This document shows, in pieces, positions 1 to 8,883 of a stretch of 64,000 nucleotides of DNA. The stretch lies in the NCBI GenBank assembly GCA_037178625.1, contig CM074133.1:3038001-3102000 (forward strand). The letters run 5' to 3'. Positions within the stretch are counted from its first letter, which is position 1. Each line of letters opens with the position of its first letter. The DNA is from Skeletonema tropicum. Lineage: Eukaryota; Bacillariophyta; Thalassiosirophyceae; Thalassiosirales; Thalassiosiraceae. Under the pieces are notes generated by a model, which made no database searches, was not told where the DNA came from, and worked only from the letters and a program-made list of their open reading frames with translations. Position numbers and translations under genes: made by a program.

Positions 1-371
1 TCCAGTTTTCTGTGGTGCAAGCTGACTATCGTACTCTCTTCTCTCTCCCTCTATCAACTGTTCTAGCAAGCTGAAGTATTAAGTCCCGCATGTTGATTGT
101 TGATGCAAATCTCTTACTTGAATGGAATTTTACTTATCATCTTGCTTCGATCGGCTTGATTGCTTGGATTCCTATTCCTTCCGGGTTTTTTATGTGGAAT
201 GTAATGCACTTCTGCTTCATCCAAGTTAGACATGGTCAATGCAAGCAAGTCCTCTCGGTCTCGGCACAAATCTAGTAAAAAGGATCAACGCACTATGCTG
301 TGTCGTATTCCTTTGGATATGGATGATTCTTTACTATACCAGATACCAGATGCAGATGAAATAAATTCCTT

Positions 372-1642
372 ATGAAAACGATTCTCCGTCCCCCGACATT
401 GTTATTTCACCTCTGTACAATTTCGACTCTTCATCGTTCGGCTTTGCCCTTTCAACTGCATCCGATGTCGCCATTACTCCACAATGCTGACAAGGCCACG
501 CGAGCAAAAGAATCTTGCACAAGCACAGTGAGTGCTCTGTCATCAGCAGCGGTAGATTTGCCTGAGGACCAACATTATCATGCAACCATTGAGGAGAACG
601 AGGATGACAACTACTTCAACGCAGATGACATAAACCAAAGCTTATACATCAAACGCATGACGCAAACAAGTAACGATGATGATGTCTTTTGGTCCATAGC
701 TTCCAATACTTTCTTCATCGGAGGTGGTTTATTTTACATGATTGGCTCATGTTGGGACTTGTCACTCTCCTATTCTGATGGAGATCCTCAAAATATGCTT
801 CTTTATTATTCCATTTGGATACTCGGACCGTTTGTGTACCTTTTGAATAGTATTATTGATGTGACTTGGGCTATACGGACAATGGTAGCTGACAAGAAAC
901 GAAGAGGTGAGTTACGTTTGGAGAGAGCAGAGACTATCAAGTGGCCCTATTCTTCATCAATCTTAAAGATGTTGCACAATAATGTTGTGGCTTGAAATAA
1001 TTATCAGGACTCAAGCGATTCTTCTTCACAGCACATCAACATGCTGCCCATGTTGGAAACGAGGGGGATACAGGCCGAGATGTAATGTTGGCGCTTGAAA
1101 AGTTTGATAGGCACGCAGCGTTCTTGGATGAGAAATTGATTGAGGGCGCCAGGTTATCGGGGAAACAGGGCGATAATGTCAGGACTGACGTGATGGCAAC
1201 GTTACGGCGTCACTTCGGTCATAGGAGAGACTTGAGTGCAGCAACGACGTTCGGGTTAGCAGCAATCTTCGGTACGGCATCAGCTATCGGCTGGGCAGGA
1301 GGTAATATGAGTGAAGATATGGTTTATAAGTTGGAATTGGTTAGCATCCACCTCTATCTGTTGAGTGCAGTGTTTGCGCTGGTTGGCCGTAGTCACGAGA
1401 CACCAATGACAATGAAATTCACAGGGATAATAGACTTCTTTGAGGATGCACAGGCAATGGAGAGTGTAGGTGACATACTCTTCGGTGTAGCATCGATTGT
1501 AGACGTGATTCTTGATGATTTTTCCTTCGATGATGACAATCCTTGGCGGCATAGTTTCGGCTGTCCTTTGGATGGCAGATGCACTTTTTTACTTACGTGC
1601 AGACTTTGTTGTACTTTACCGCAGACGAAAACGAAAGAGTGA
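372..1642 (+). CDS. Multi-pass membrane protein, left copy, C-terminal frameshift
   Basis: No family recognised. Exon 1 is 372-906, the intron is 907-1007 (GTGAGT donor, TTATCAG acceptor, 101 bp) and exon 2 starts at 1008. The splice keeps frame into the reading frame that holds the methionine at 1085. The protein has a signal-like N-terminus followed by about five hydrophobic segments (around WSIASNTFFIGGGLFYMIG, LLYYSIWILGPFVYLL, AATTFGLAAIFGTASAIGWA, LVSIHLYLLSAVFALVG and GDILFGVASIVDVIL), so it is probably in a membrane. Compared with the right copy (51336-52667), two bases are missing at about 1550/1551. This replaces the last membrane segment and basic tail with an unrelated end at 1642. 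Exon 1 is intact here, whereas the right copy is broken in exon 1. It may still be expressed with an altered C-terminus. Confidence 0.6.
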
Positions 1643-2147
1643 GAAAGAAACGGCTGTTGATGTTGAGATGATACAACAGATAGGAGATGGAATTGTTTGA
1701 TGGCAAATCATAACAATCTTTACCATCATGCCCTTGATATTGTAAATTCTCTAGCAAACGAATATGTGCTTGTGTGGTCATACTTATTGCTGCCTCTCCA
1801 GGTTTAAGTTCTCCTATGCATGCCAAAGCCCAAAGCCGAGTGGTAGCCAAGCTGTCACGTTACCCCTTCCCTCACGATGAGATGAACAATCGATGCCGAT
1901 GACCGGCCGCCCGATGACCAATGCTGTTCGATAGAATGCATAGTACATATTACATTATGTTGCAGATGCAGCAAATGAGCCGCATAAACAGAATAGGCAT
2001 GAACCGCGAGATTGGTCACAGATACATTCATAGTCATAGTCAAGGCTTTCAAGGTAAGCTTTCGATGGAATCCGGCTCTGCCATGGAAAATGTTGATTTG
2101 GAAAAGTTGGAAAATCATGGAAGCATCGCTTGAAAATCAACATCAAG

Positions 2148-2488
2148 ATGGCGTCCTTGGCTTTGGGCTGGGCTTTGAGAGCGATCCGGGAGAACAGCGA
2201 CACCCGGCTGCTAGAATCTTCCTCGATGAAGTGTTGCGCGGGCTTGGAAGAGAGATAGATGGGTTGGAGAGGGAGAACACGCATTTTGGGTACCTCAAAA
2301 ATCTTATCCAATCAGTTGCGGTGCACTTTTGGTTCACACCTGATACCAGACCTAGGCTAATAGACTTCGCGCCCCAGCAACACAGGACTGTCAATATGAT
2401 AGCTCAACTCAGTCAAGGAACTACCAGTATTATAGATGGACACGAGTTTCTTGTAGTTCCGATAGAAAACGCTCCCACTTTTAGCATA
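2148..2488 (+). pseudogene. Truncated, frameshifted copy of the 49340-50662 gene
   Basis: This matches the N-terminal quarter of the minus-strand gene at 49340-50662, starting at the same ATG (2148). One base is missing near 2205 ('CACCCGGCTG' here, 'CACCCTGGCTG' in the other arm), which shifts the frame after about 20 codons. Homology ends near 2488 at the duplication boundary, so roughly three quarters of the protein is absent. A longer open frame entering from about 2012 and running to 2524 exists only because of the frameshift. Confidence 0.75.
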
Positions 2489-2524
2489 GATGATGTTGTA
2501 GCCCCGCGGAGAGGGCACACCTGA

Positions 2525-3090
2525 CGTACTTTAAAATATCTGTTATATTATAGAGGAAGTATTGGCCAGATCATAGCCAAACCAATTTCTAATGTACAGA
2601 CAAATACAGGCTGCACACACTCACTGCAACAACAACGGCTGCTTCCACTCTCCTTCTCCGGGAAATCACCCACAAACATATCGCATACCCACGAAACTTA
2701 CATAGCGGCTCTACATAATCAAGTCATGACGTTCCAATTTCGATGCCCTCAAATTAATCAGTGTAGCTCTACCCCTTTCATATATAACTCAACTCCCCAT
2801 CTATCTCCCTCCTTTACCACTTCTTCTATGCATCATTGATCCTGCACCTGCCAACAACTTTCCATATTCCATCGCATATTTTTCATATCAATCTCCTCCA
2901 CCAAACACCAAACTCTTCCTCATCCGTATATCATTATTCATCTTCGCCCTCTGATGTAGGACTTAGTAAACCCAGCGATTGGGGATGCCTTACGAGTGTA
3001 GCCCCGATTTGATTAGAGTGGTGTACAGTCTTGATTTGGGAGTAGTGATGTCGTGCCGTGAGGAGAAAAAGTCGGAATAATTGTTTGATG
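2525..3090. other. Intergenic, no gene seen
   Basis: AT-rich, pyrimidine-biased sequence on the plus strand with no convincing open frame. I looked here for EDR2-C exons that would extend the minus-strand gene at 3091-3837 and found none. Confidence 0.5.
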
Positions 3091-3837
3091 CTATGACGCG
3101 CTATGGTCGTTGGATTCTTGATTTTGATTGGTTAAGATTTGATAGCTCCGCTTTATACACACTGCAATATCATTATTGGATGTACTTCCAATGTAATAAG
3201 CAATCAGTACCCAATGAATAGCTACAATGTATGGAATTTGATTCGATGCAATTTCCACTCTGTACATCCACGTGACAGAAATTGTAGAGATGGAGATCAT
3301 TGTGATGATGAAGAGCCGTGCTAGGACAATACCAGATGGTGTGTTGTTGGGGGCGGATGAGAATGGATTATGATTTGACGTCGAAGATTCCTCAATGATT
3401 GTATCGATATTGACGTTGCCTTCTCCTCCCAGACCCAGGCCACTCTCAATCAATTCATATCTATCATCGCTATTCGTTCGTGTAGCCATCCTTGCAGGCG
3501 GTCTGGCTGTCTTTTTGAAATTGAAGCTGTTCAGAGGGGAAGGAGCGGGATTGTTGCTCATAGTGGTGAGAGGTGTGATGGTTCTACTTTCACTGTCGAT
3601 ATGTATATGTTGTGGCCTGTTTGCTGTAGAAATCGTCACGTTCGGTTTCTGTTTCTGGATCTGGATGTGTTTTTTAGATAGATGACTGCAAAACGACGCT
3701 GCTTGAGTTGACGACAAGCCTTTGCACCGATATTCGCTAGAGAGAGATGGGTAGAGTGCTCGCTCTGTTGAATAGTTGTTGCTCTCTCTGACGCAAAAGC
3801 CAAAATGAAAGCTGCAAAAGGCAGGATCTTTTCTCAT
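3091..3837 (-). CDS. Two-helix membrane protein, paralogue of the N-terminal part of the EDR2-C gene at 29142
   Basis: A 248-aa frame with a true ATG at 3837. The second half contains a membrane hairpin: a hydrophobic stretch beginning LFIITMISISTISVTWMY, a conserved linker EIASNQIPYIV, then HWVLIAYYIG. The gene at 29142-31132 has the same block (LFIITIISISTVYHTWWY, EIASNQIPFIV, HWALLTYSIG), so the two are paralogues. This copy ends about 25 residues after the hairpin and lacks the EDR2-C lipid-binding-type domain of the longer gene. It is either a truncated duplicate or a small family member consisting only of the hairpin. The N-terminal 90 residues are low-complexity, and a later methionine (TTMSNNPAP...) is an equally possible start. 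Confidence 0.6.
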   Translation of the reverse strand: MRKDPAFCSFHFGFCVRESNNYSTERALYPSLSSEYRCKGLSSTQAASFCSHLSKKHIQIQKQKPNVTISTANRPQHIHIDSESRTITPLTTMSNNPAPSPLNSFNFKKTARPPARMATRTNSDDRYELIESGLGLGGEGNVNIDTIIEESSTSNHNPFSSAPNNTPSGIVLARLFIITMISISTISVTWMYRVEIASNQIPYIVAIHWVLIAYYIGSTSNNDIAVCIKRSYQILTNQNQESNDHSAS

Positions 3838-3965
3838 AAACTTCGTTCGAATGAATTCAAATTGGAAATACTAATTCCTATCGTGCAATTGAGATCCCTT
3901 TTCTTCCTTTTGGCAGAGGTGCGTACCAAATAGACTAAACCCCATCAATTGTTGAACTCGCGCTC

Positions 3966-5316
3966 GAAGCAAGTAGCGTTTCGGCCAGGAATCCCTGGGA
4001 TATTTCGGCACTTTTGAGTATCCCGAGGGATATTTTTTCGCCAAAAATCGCTAAAAAATATCCTTTTATTTGGACAAGCTTATCTTGATAGCTGGAGCGT
4101 TTCTGATGTCAATAATACTATTGTTCACTCATCAAATCACATTTAATCACTTTTTATATCCAAAATCACTCACTTGGCCATTATTACAGCGCAAGAACGT
4201 CCGTAGCTGCAACACATCTCCCACTATGCTGTCACCAACAATCCTCCGGATGAAAGTCAATTGTGAGAATACACGCTCCACCGCAGCACTAGAAACTTGA
4301 GTAAGAACAATAAGCCGAACAGCCTTGTAGAAGGATGGTATCACATCTGCTCTAGCTTCCATTGCAGTCTTCCACCATTCATAGATCCGACGTCCACGCT
4401 CCCCAATGTCATTTTTCCAATTCATTCTACAAAACTCATCTATATCCTCCCCATCTGCTCCCTCTTCTCCAGCAGCTTGCAATAGATCCCCAACATTGCC
4501 CTCAATCCCATCTTCTGCCACATCTGAATCTTCCATTATATCATCTTCATCTTCTGGGTGAGCGTCCTCAGCAGTGTCGTCACCCTGCTGCTGACGTAAT
4601 GTATTGTCTATATTAACCAACAAGGCTCTCTGACGAGCCCTTCGCAACTTTTCTTTCACTCTTTGCCGATAACGTCTATTCGTCTCCTCGATGTCCTCGC
4701 CCTCGAAATTGAAATGCATTTCTTCCACAAGTTTCAGGTATTCGGGTATTTCATCCCTCATTGATTTGAGGAATTCATCTGTGAATTCCTTGTACTCGAA
4801 ATGTTTCAACTCATCTATCCAGCGACGAAGCATATCAATTGTTAGCTGCTGCTGGTCCTTCAGAAACAAGATGTCAAAAAGTTTGCAAGCACGAAATGCA
4901 CGGCGGACTCTTTTCAGATGAGGATCATCTGTAAAGAGTTTTTTATACTTTGTGATACATCCCTCAACACATTCCGATGCATACTGCAACAACTCCTCCT
5001 CCGTCACCCTTCCTCCATGCTTCTCCTTGAACTCTTGCAATTCACTCTCAAGTTCGCCAAGATAGTCTTTCTCATCTGCAAGAGCGTCTCTCCTCTCCTT
5101 CTGTCGGCAAGTACATAGTAGTGTCGGCTGTCGGCCATGCTGGTGCGGTGAGCTCAACGCATCCTGGTGGAAGGAAGGCTCTGGCGGACTTTTTGAGATG
5201 GTGTCCTGTCACATCATGTAGACTTTTGTACGTAGGAACTAGTAAATAATCAGGGATATTTTTTGGGATATTTTGCAGGGGTGGGCGGGCTACCTGGCCG
5301 AAACGCTAGAAGCAAG
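3966..5316. mobile_element. Defective hAT transposon with 16-bp TIRs and 8-bp target duplication
   Basis: The element spans 3974-5308 (1335 bp). The left end TAGCGTTTCGGCCAGG is the exact reverse complement of the right end CCTGGCCGAAACGCTA. It is flanked by the 8-bp direct repeat GAAGCAAG at 3966-3973 and 5309-5316, the target duplication length expected of hAT. Subterminal copies of GGGATATTTT-like sequence occur at both ends. Inside is a minus-strand hAT C-terminal domain (4147-5157) without a start codon or catalytic N-terminal half. Exact TIRs and target duplication suggest a fairly recent insertion, mobilised by a transposase elsewhere. It lies less than 100 bp upstream of the Nudix start codon. 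Confidence 0.93.
4147..5157 (-). pseudogene. hAT transposase remnant, C-terminal dimerisation domain
   Basis: The open frame of about 336 aa has no ATG (the conceptual start is TTG, with an in-frame TGA about 60 nt further upstream) and holds only the C-terminal part of a hAT transposase. The last 70 residues show the hATC signature: YEWWKTAMEARADVIPSFY, then LTQVSSAAVERVFSQLTFI, with the invariant 'S-S-A-x-x-E-R-x-F-S' core. The middle contains an acidic insertion (DEDDIMEDSD). The RNase-H-like catalytic region with its first two acidic residues is missing, so it cannot be an active transposase alone. It lies wholly inside the hAT element 3974-5308. Confidence 0.85.
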
Positions 5317-5412
5317 ATCTTTGATCTTGTAGCTTGGATCCGCCCAATCAAGTGTGATGACAAGTGTAACATTGGAGTTGGTGGATTGATTGGCCCCTCA
5401 TATCGTCTGAAG

Positions 5413-6879
5413 ATGATAGTATCATCGCTATTCATCATTATCCTCTCCTCGACTCTTTTGTGTGCAGCTGTGTCTGCTTTCACCACTAGCCATTTACATC
5501 GTCGTCGGCAGCTGAGCGGACGTGATGGCGCAGCCACGAAAGAATCTTCATCTTCAATAATGATGTCATCTTCATTGGCAGATGAGTACGCTATCCGTAC
5601 GCAAAGTGACAGATCAAACGAACTACGGTGGGACTTTATACCAATCAATCACTTTGAAGAGGATCAAAATAGTTTGAGTGCAGGTGTTGGGACGCTGGCG
5701 TTGAAAGCGCTGGAAAGTTGTAGTCGTCACATTGCTCAGCAAGAGCGTGATGCATTGACTTCACATAGTCTTCAATGCGAGTGGACCAAGTCTAGTACAA
5801 ATGTCTGGTCCATAAATGTGGACAGAAGTGCACAAGAAATAAATAATGATGGTGCCTTCCCAAATGAATTGGATTGTGTCTTGAGCCGCATCATGGTGCA
5901 ATGTGCGATATCCAAAATAAAGGCAACAAACTCAGATGGCGAGGAGGGGGGACAAAAAGGAGGTGAAGAGATATTGCTTCATGTAACACTTCCATTACCC
6001 GAAGGTCGTGGCTGTCAACAGATATCATTATCACATCAAAATTACAACGATTGTGTTCGTCATCTTTTCACCCCACTCAACTCTGAGTATGCCCAAATGG
6101 AACTTGTGGACATGGTAAACAACAATGGAGACGTTTTAGGTTCATTGCCCCGTCCATACGTTCACACTTACAACATTTTGCATCGAGGTATTGGTATGAT
6201 TGTTACTAAGAACAAAAGCATCTTTGACACAAACAACAACAACAACAACGACTCGGGAGGTAACTCAACACCACCAGATGTGTACGTGCATCAACGAACT
6301 TCCACGAAGCGTGTATTTCCAAGCCTATATGATATGTTTGTCGGTGGAGTCTCGACTAGTGGGGAAGATGCAACGTGGACGGCGGCACGTGAGGTAGCGG
6401 AAGAGTTGGGGTTGAAACGTGCGTTAACAGTATTGGAGGAGGGGGGAGACAATACTTCGTTGGACAATCCATTGTCAGACGAGTTATTTCAATGTACGAT
6501 ATGCACTTCCTACAATAGATGTGTCGTGTCTATGTTTGCATATACCTGTGACACGTCATCTGAAACGATTGAATGGCAAGAGGAAGAAGTGGCATGGGGA
6601 GGTTGGGTTCCTTATGATGTTGTTGAAGTTGCAGGAAAGCTTTCTATCGATCGACTAAAGGAGAGAGGAGTTTGGCCTGGTACTGGTGAAGATGATAACG
6701 ACGATGAGAGGGTTGCCAATGATGAAACTGAAGCAAAAGTCAAGGAGTTGAAAATCAAGAACAATAATGACGAACAAGAGGAGCAACCGTGGGAGTCGTG
6801 GGACTTTGTGCCTGATGGATTACTCGTGTGGGTAGCATGGGTGAAATGGGTGAACGAAAACGCAGAAATATTCAAATAA
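5413..6879 (+). CDS. Plastid-targeted Nudix hydrolase
   Basis: A 488-aa protein. The frame is open upstream into the hAT element, but the ATG at 5413 is chosen because it begins a clear signal peptide (MIVSSLFIIILSSTLLCAAV) followed by SAF-TTS, the diatom plastid import motif with Phe at the cleavage site. The Nudix box lies near residues 310-333: GGVSTSGEDATWTAAREV then AEELGL, fitting GX5EX7REUXEEXGU with all catalytic glutamates. An upstream segment (PYVHTYNILHRGIG) and downstream CTSYNRCVVSMFAYTC resemble the extended plant/cyanobacterial Nudix enzymes that have a long N-terminal region. The substrate is a nucleoside diphosphate derivative but cannot be specified. N-rich (NNNNNN) and acidic low-complexity inserts are present. 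It has a convergent minus-strand neighbour 16 bp downstream. Confidence 0.88.
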   Translation: MIVSSLFIIILSSTLLCAAVSAFTTSHLHRRRQLSGRDGAATKESSSSIMMSSSLADEYAIRTQSDRSNELRWDFIPINHFEEDQNSLSAGVGTLALKALESCSRHIAQQERDALTSHSLQCEWTKSSTNVWSINVDRSAQEINNDGAFPNELDCVLSRIMVQCAISKIKATNSDGEEGGQKGGEEILLHVTLPLPEGRGCQQISLSHQNYNDCVRHLFTPLNSEYAQMELVDMVNNNGDVLGSLPRPYVHTYNILHRGIGMIVTKNKSIFDTNNNNNNDSGGNSTPPDVYVHQRTSTKRVFPSLYDMFVGGVSTSGEDATWTAAREVAEELGLKRALTVLEEGGDNTSLDNPLSDELFQCTICTSYNRCVVSMFAYTCDTSSETIEWQEEEVAWGGWVPYDVVEVAGKLSIDRLKERGVWPGTGEDDNDDERVANDETEAKVKELKIKNNNDEQEEQPWESWDFVPDGLLVWVAWVKWVNENAEIFK

Positions 6880-6895
6880 GGGGGCCATGATGCGA

Positions 6896-8479
6896 TTACT
6901 TCCTTAGTCCAACTACAACAGCATTCTTCTCCGTGTGCATTTCATCGTCAGTAAAGGACTTCACATTCGGTGTACTTTTCGACACCATCTCTTTCAGGTA
7001 ATGACTCCATTTGAAGTAGTTGTAGAGTTCTCCACTTTCTTCATTACTGCCCAGAAATTCACCGTCAACCTTCCCCTTGATGAACTTTGTTATGCCCTTC
7101 TTTTGTTCGTGCTTCTTTGGAAGACAGCATGGCGATAGAACTACCCCCTTGATGGAGGGTATGCGTTCAAAGAATTCCACAGCTCGTTCTGACAAAATGC
7201 CACAGAGATGCATGCCAACCAAGATAGGAGTGCGACCTAAATCAAGTTGTTCCGATACAATCTCTTGCAGCTCTGCAAAGAGTGTCTCGGACATGACATC
7301 TCGAGATAGATACTTTCGATTCTCACCATCTTGAAGGAAGTGGGGGACAGTGTGTGCTAACATCCTATCAATGGAAAGGAAGAAATTGTTACTGTTCTTT
7401 CTTCCATTGCTGTTTTCATCATCATCATCATTGTAGTCATCGTGCAATGCTCCTCCTAACGCTGTCGTTAGTCCTCTCCCACTACACAAATCAATCAAAA
7501 AGACATTCTCCAAATGAATCCCATCATCATCATTATTTGCAATTTCATTATCATCATCATCATCATCCATCTCACCACCACCCTTCTTCAACTCATCACA
7601 ACACTGCTGCACAGCACTCAACACACCCATCGACTCACTAATCTCCTTCCTCAACCTCATATTCTGCACAGCATGATATTCAATCCCACACAACTTTTCA
7701 TACGCCTTCCCATTGGCATGTGAGATGAACTGATCGAGATATTTTCGTGCCACGTACTTTTTTCGATTGCGTCGAGTCTTTTCTTTATTTATTACTTCGA
7801 TTGTTTGTACCCCGTTGACAGTTTGGACTCGTTGTTCGAGTAATTCTTGATCTAGTAGGATGCGACTCATGCGCGTTGGGAATTGAACTTTATCTTTGCA
7901 GATTGGGCAAATGGAATGCCATTTTTTATTGATAATGGTTGGAGGAGTATTGTTTACTGTAGACGAGTCACCTTCGACTGATGAAGATACTGGTTGACAA
8001 TAATTCGCTCCATCATCATTATTTTGTTGTAGTAATCTAGCAGTCAACAAGTCGACCACCTCCTGATTGTTATACCTTCGTGCAACATCCAGCGGTGTCA
8101 ATCCAGCAAACTTCAATGGCCAACCATCTAAATATTCCTTACCATACGCCTCCCTCCACTGTGCTCCGGCACCAATCAACTTCTCTACCGCCTTTGCTCT
8201 CTTACAATGCATAATGGCTACATCCATCGGTGTATATCCCTTGGAATTGGGTACGTTTACATTGGCACCCCGCCCTATCAAATAATCTAATAATAACCCA
8301 TCTTGATTGTGATATAGTGCCGAATGCAAGGCAGTGTTTCCTCGACGGTGGGTATCGATTGGTAGTTGGTGTTTGTCCAAGATTGTTTGGACTTCTTGGA
8401 TGTTGCCCACTTGGGCTGCGTTGTGGAGCTGTTGCGCTCTGGCTCTTCGCTCGTTGTTCTTTTGGGGTTCCTCCTCCAT
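6896..8479 (-). CDS. Ankyrin-repeat / SAM-methyltransferase fusion
   Basis: About 527 aa from the ATG at 8479; the frame is open upstream to 8569 without another ATG, so a further 5' exon is possible. Residues of about 15-150 form three to four ankyrin repeats (GNTALHSALYHNQDGLLLDY, GYTPMDVAIMHCK, GLTPLDVARRYNNQEVVDLL). A CPIC cysteine pair follows. The C-terminal 250 residues carry methyltransferase-like motifs: LIDLCSGRGLTTAL (SAM-binding loop), VGMHLCGILSERAVEFF and VVLSPCCLP. The HLCG/PCC pair is typical of the Methyltransf_32 group (PF13679; TRM13 and METTL25 relatives). The substrate is unknown; an RNA or protein target is inferred from the family only. An acidic D-rich insert sits before the SAM motif. 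Confidence 0.8.
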   Translation of the reverse strand: MEEEPQKNNERRARAQQLHNAAQVGNIQEVQTILDKHQLPIDTHRRGNTALHSALYHNQDGLLLDYLIGRGANVNVPNSKGYTPMDVAIMHCKRAKAVEKLIGAGAQWREAYGKEYLDGWPLKFAGLTPLDVARRYNNQEVVDLLTARLLQQNNDDGANYCQPVSSSVEGDSSTVNNTPPTIINKKWHSICPICKDKVQFPTRMSRILLDQELLEQRVQTVNGVQTIEVINKEKTRRNRKKYVARKYLDQFISHANGKAYEKLCGIEYHAVQNMRLRKEISESMGVLSAVQQCCDELKKGGGEMDDDDDDNEIANNDDDGIHLENVFLIDLCSGRGLTTALGGALHDDYNDDDDENSNGRKNSNNFFLSIDRMLAHTVPHFLQDGENRKYLSRDVMSETLFAELQEIVSEQLDLGRTPILVGMHLCGILSERAVEFFERIPSIKGVVLSPCCLPKKHEQKKGITKFIKGKVDGEFLGSNEESGELYNYFKWSHYLKEMVSKSTPNVKSFTDDEMHTEKNAVVVGLRK

Positions 8480-8883
8480 CCGTGTTGGAGTGATTATTTG
8501 AAAGTTATTGAAGCTATCGCTATATGATTGAAGACCTCTTGTTTGACAGTAAGTATTAGTTCGCCACAACTTATTGATGATACAAGCTGCAACCTTACTG
8601 ATACATGCGCTGCTATGAAAGAAGAAGTGCCATGGTCGGAGAAGAAAAGTGAAAAAGTGTGCGGAGTGGAGCGCAGGAGAACTGGAAGAGAGGAGAGAAG
8701 TGACGGACAGAACTTCCAGCAGAGATCAAAATTTGAAAGATCGAAGATCGGCATTTCCATCACCATCATAGCGTGATGTTATTTTGGATTGATGTATCTA
8801 CAACCGCAACCATTGGATTGAAAGGATTGGGCGGCTGTAAATAACGCTTATTTACTACGCGACAATATCAGTTAATTGCCATT
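8480..8883. other. Intergenic region between divergent genes
   Basis: This roughly 400-bp stretch separates the divergent ankyrin-methyltransferase (minus) and UvrD-like helicase (plus) genes and presumably holds both promoters. It could also hide an upstream exon of the minus-strand gene. No specific element was recognised. Confidence 0.4.

Larger units (their letters stand above)
1..2488. repeat. Left arm of a large inverted duplication
   Basis: Position 1 pairs with 53026 and about 2488 pairs with 50331 on the opposite strand. Base identity is very high with scattered single-base differences and one 208-bp indel (present at about 50746-50953, absent at about 2063 here). Homology stops abruptly near 2488, inside a coding region. 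The outer end is cut by the window start. The arms are separated by about 48 kb. They could be a true segmental duplication or two haplotypes joined in assembly. Confidence 0.9.

Noticed and set aside
2012..2524. 170-aa plus-strand frame read as an independent gene
   Set aside because: Its C-terminal part is the duplicated N-terminal region of the 49340 gene entered through a 1-bp deletion; the N-terminal part has no support.
5263..5412. Upstream ATG extending the Nudix protein
   Set aside because: It would start inside the hAT element TIR and bury the signal peptide; the ATG at 5413 begins a canonical plastid preprotein.
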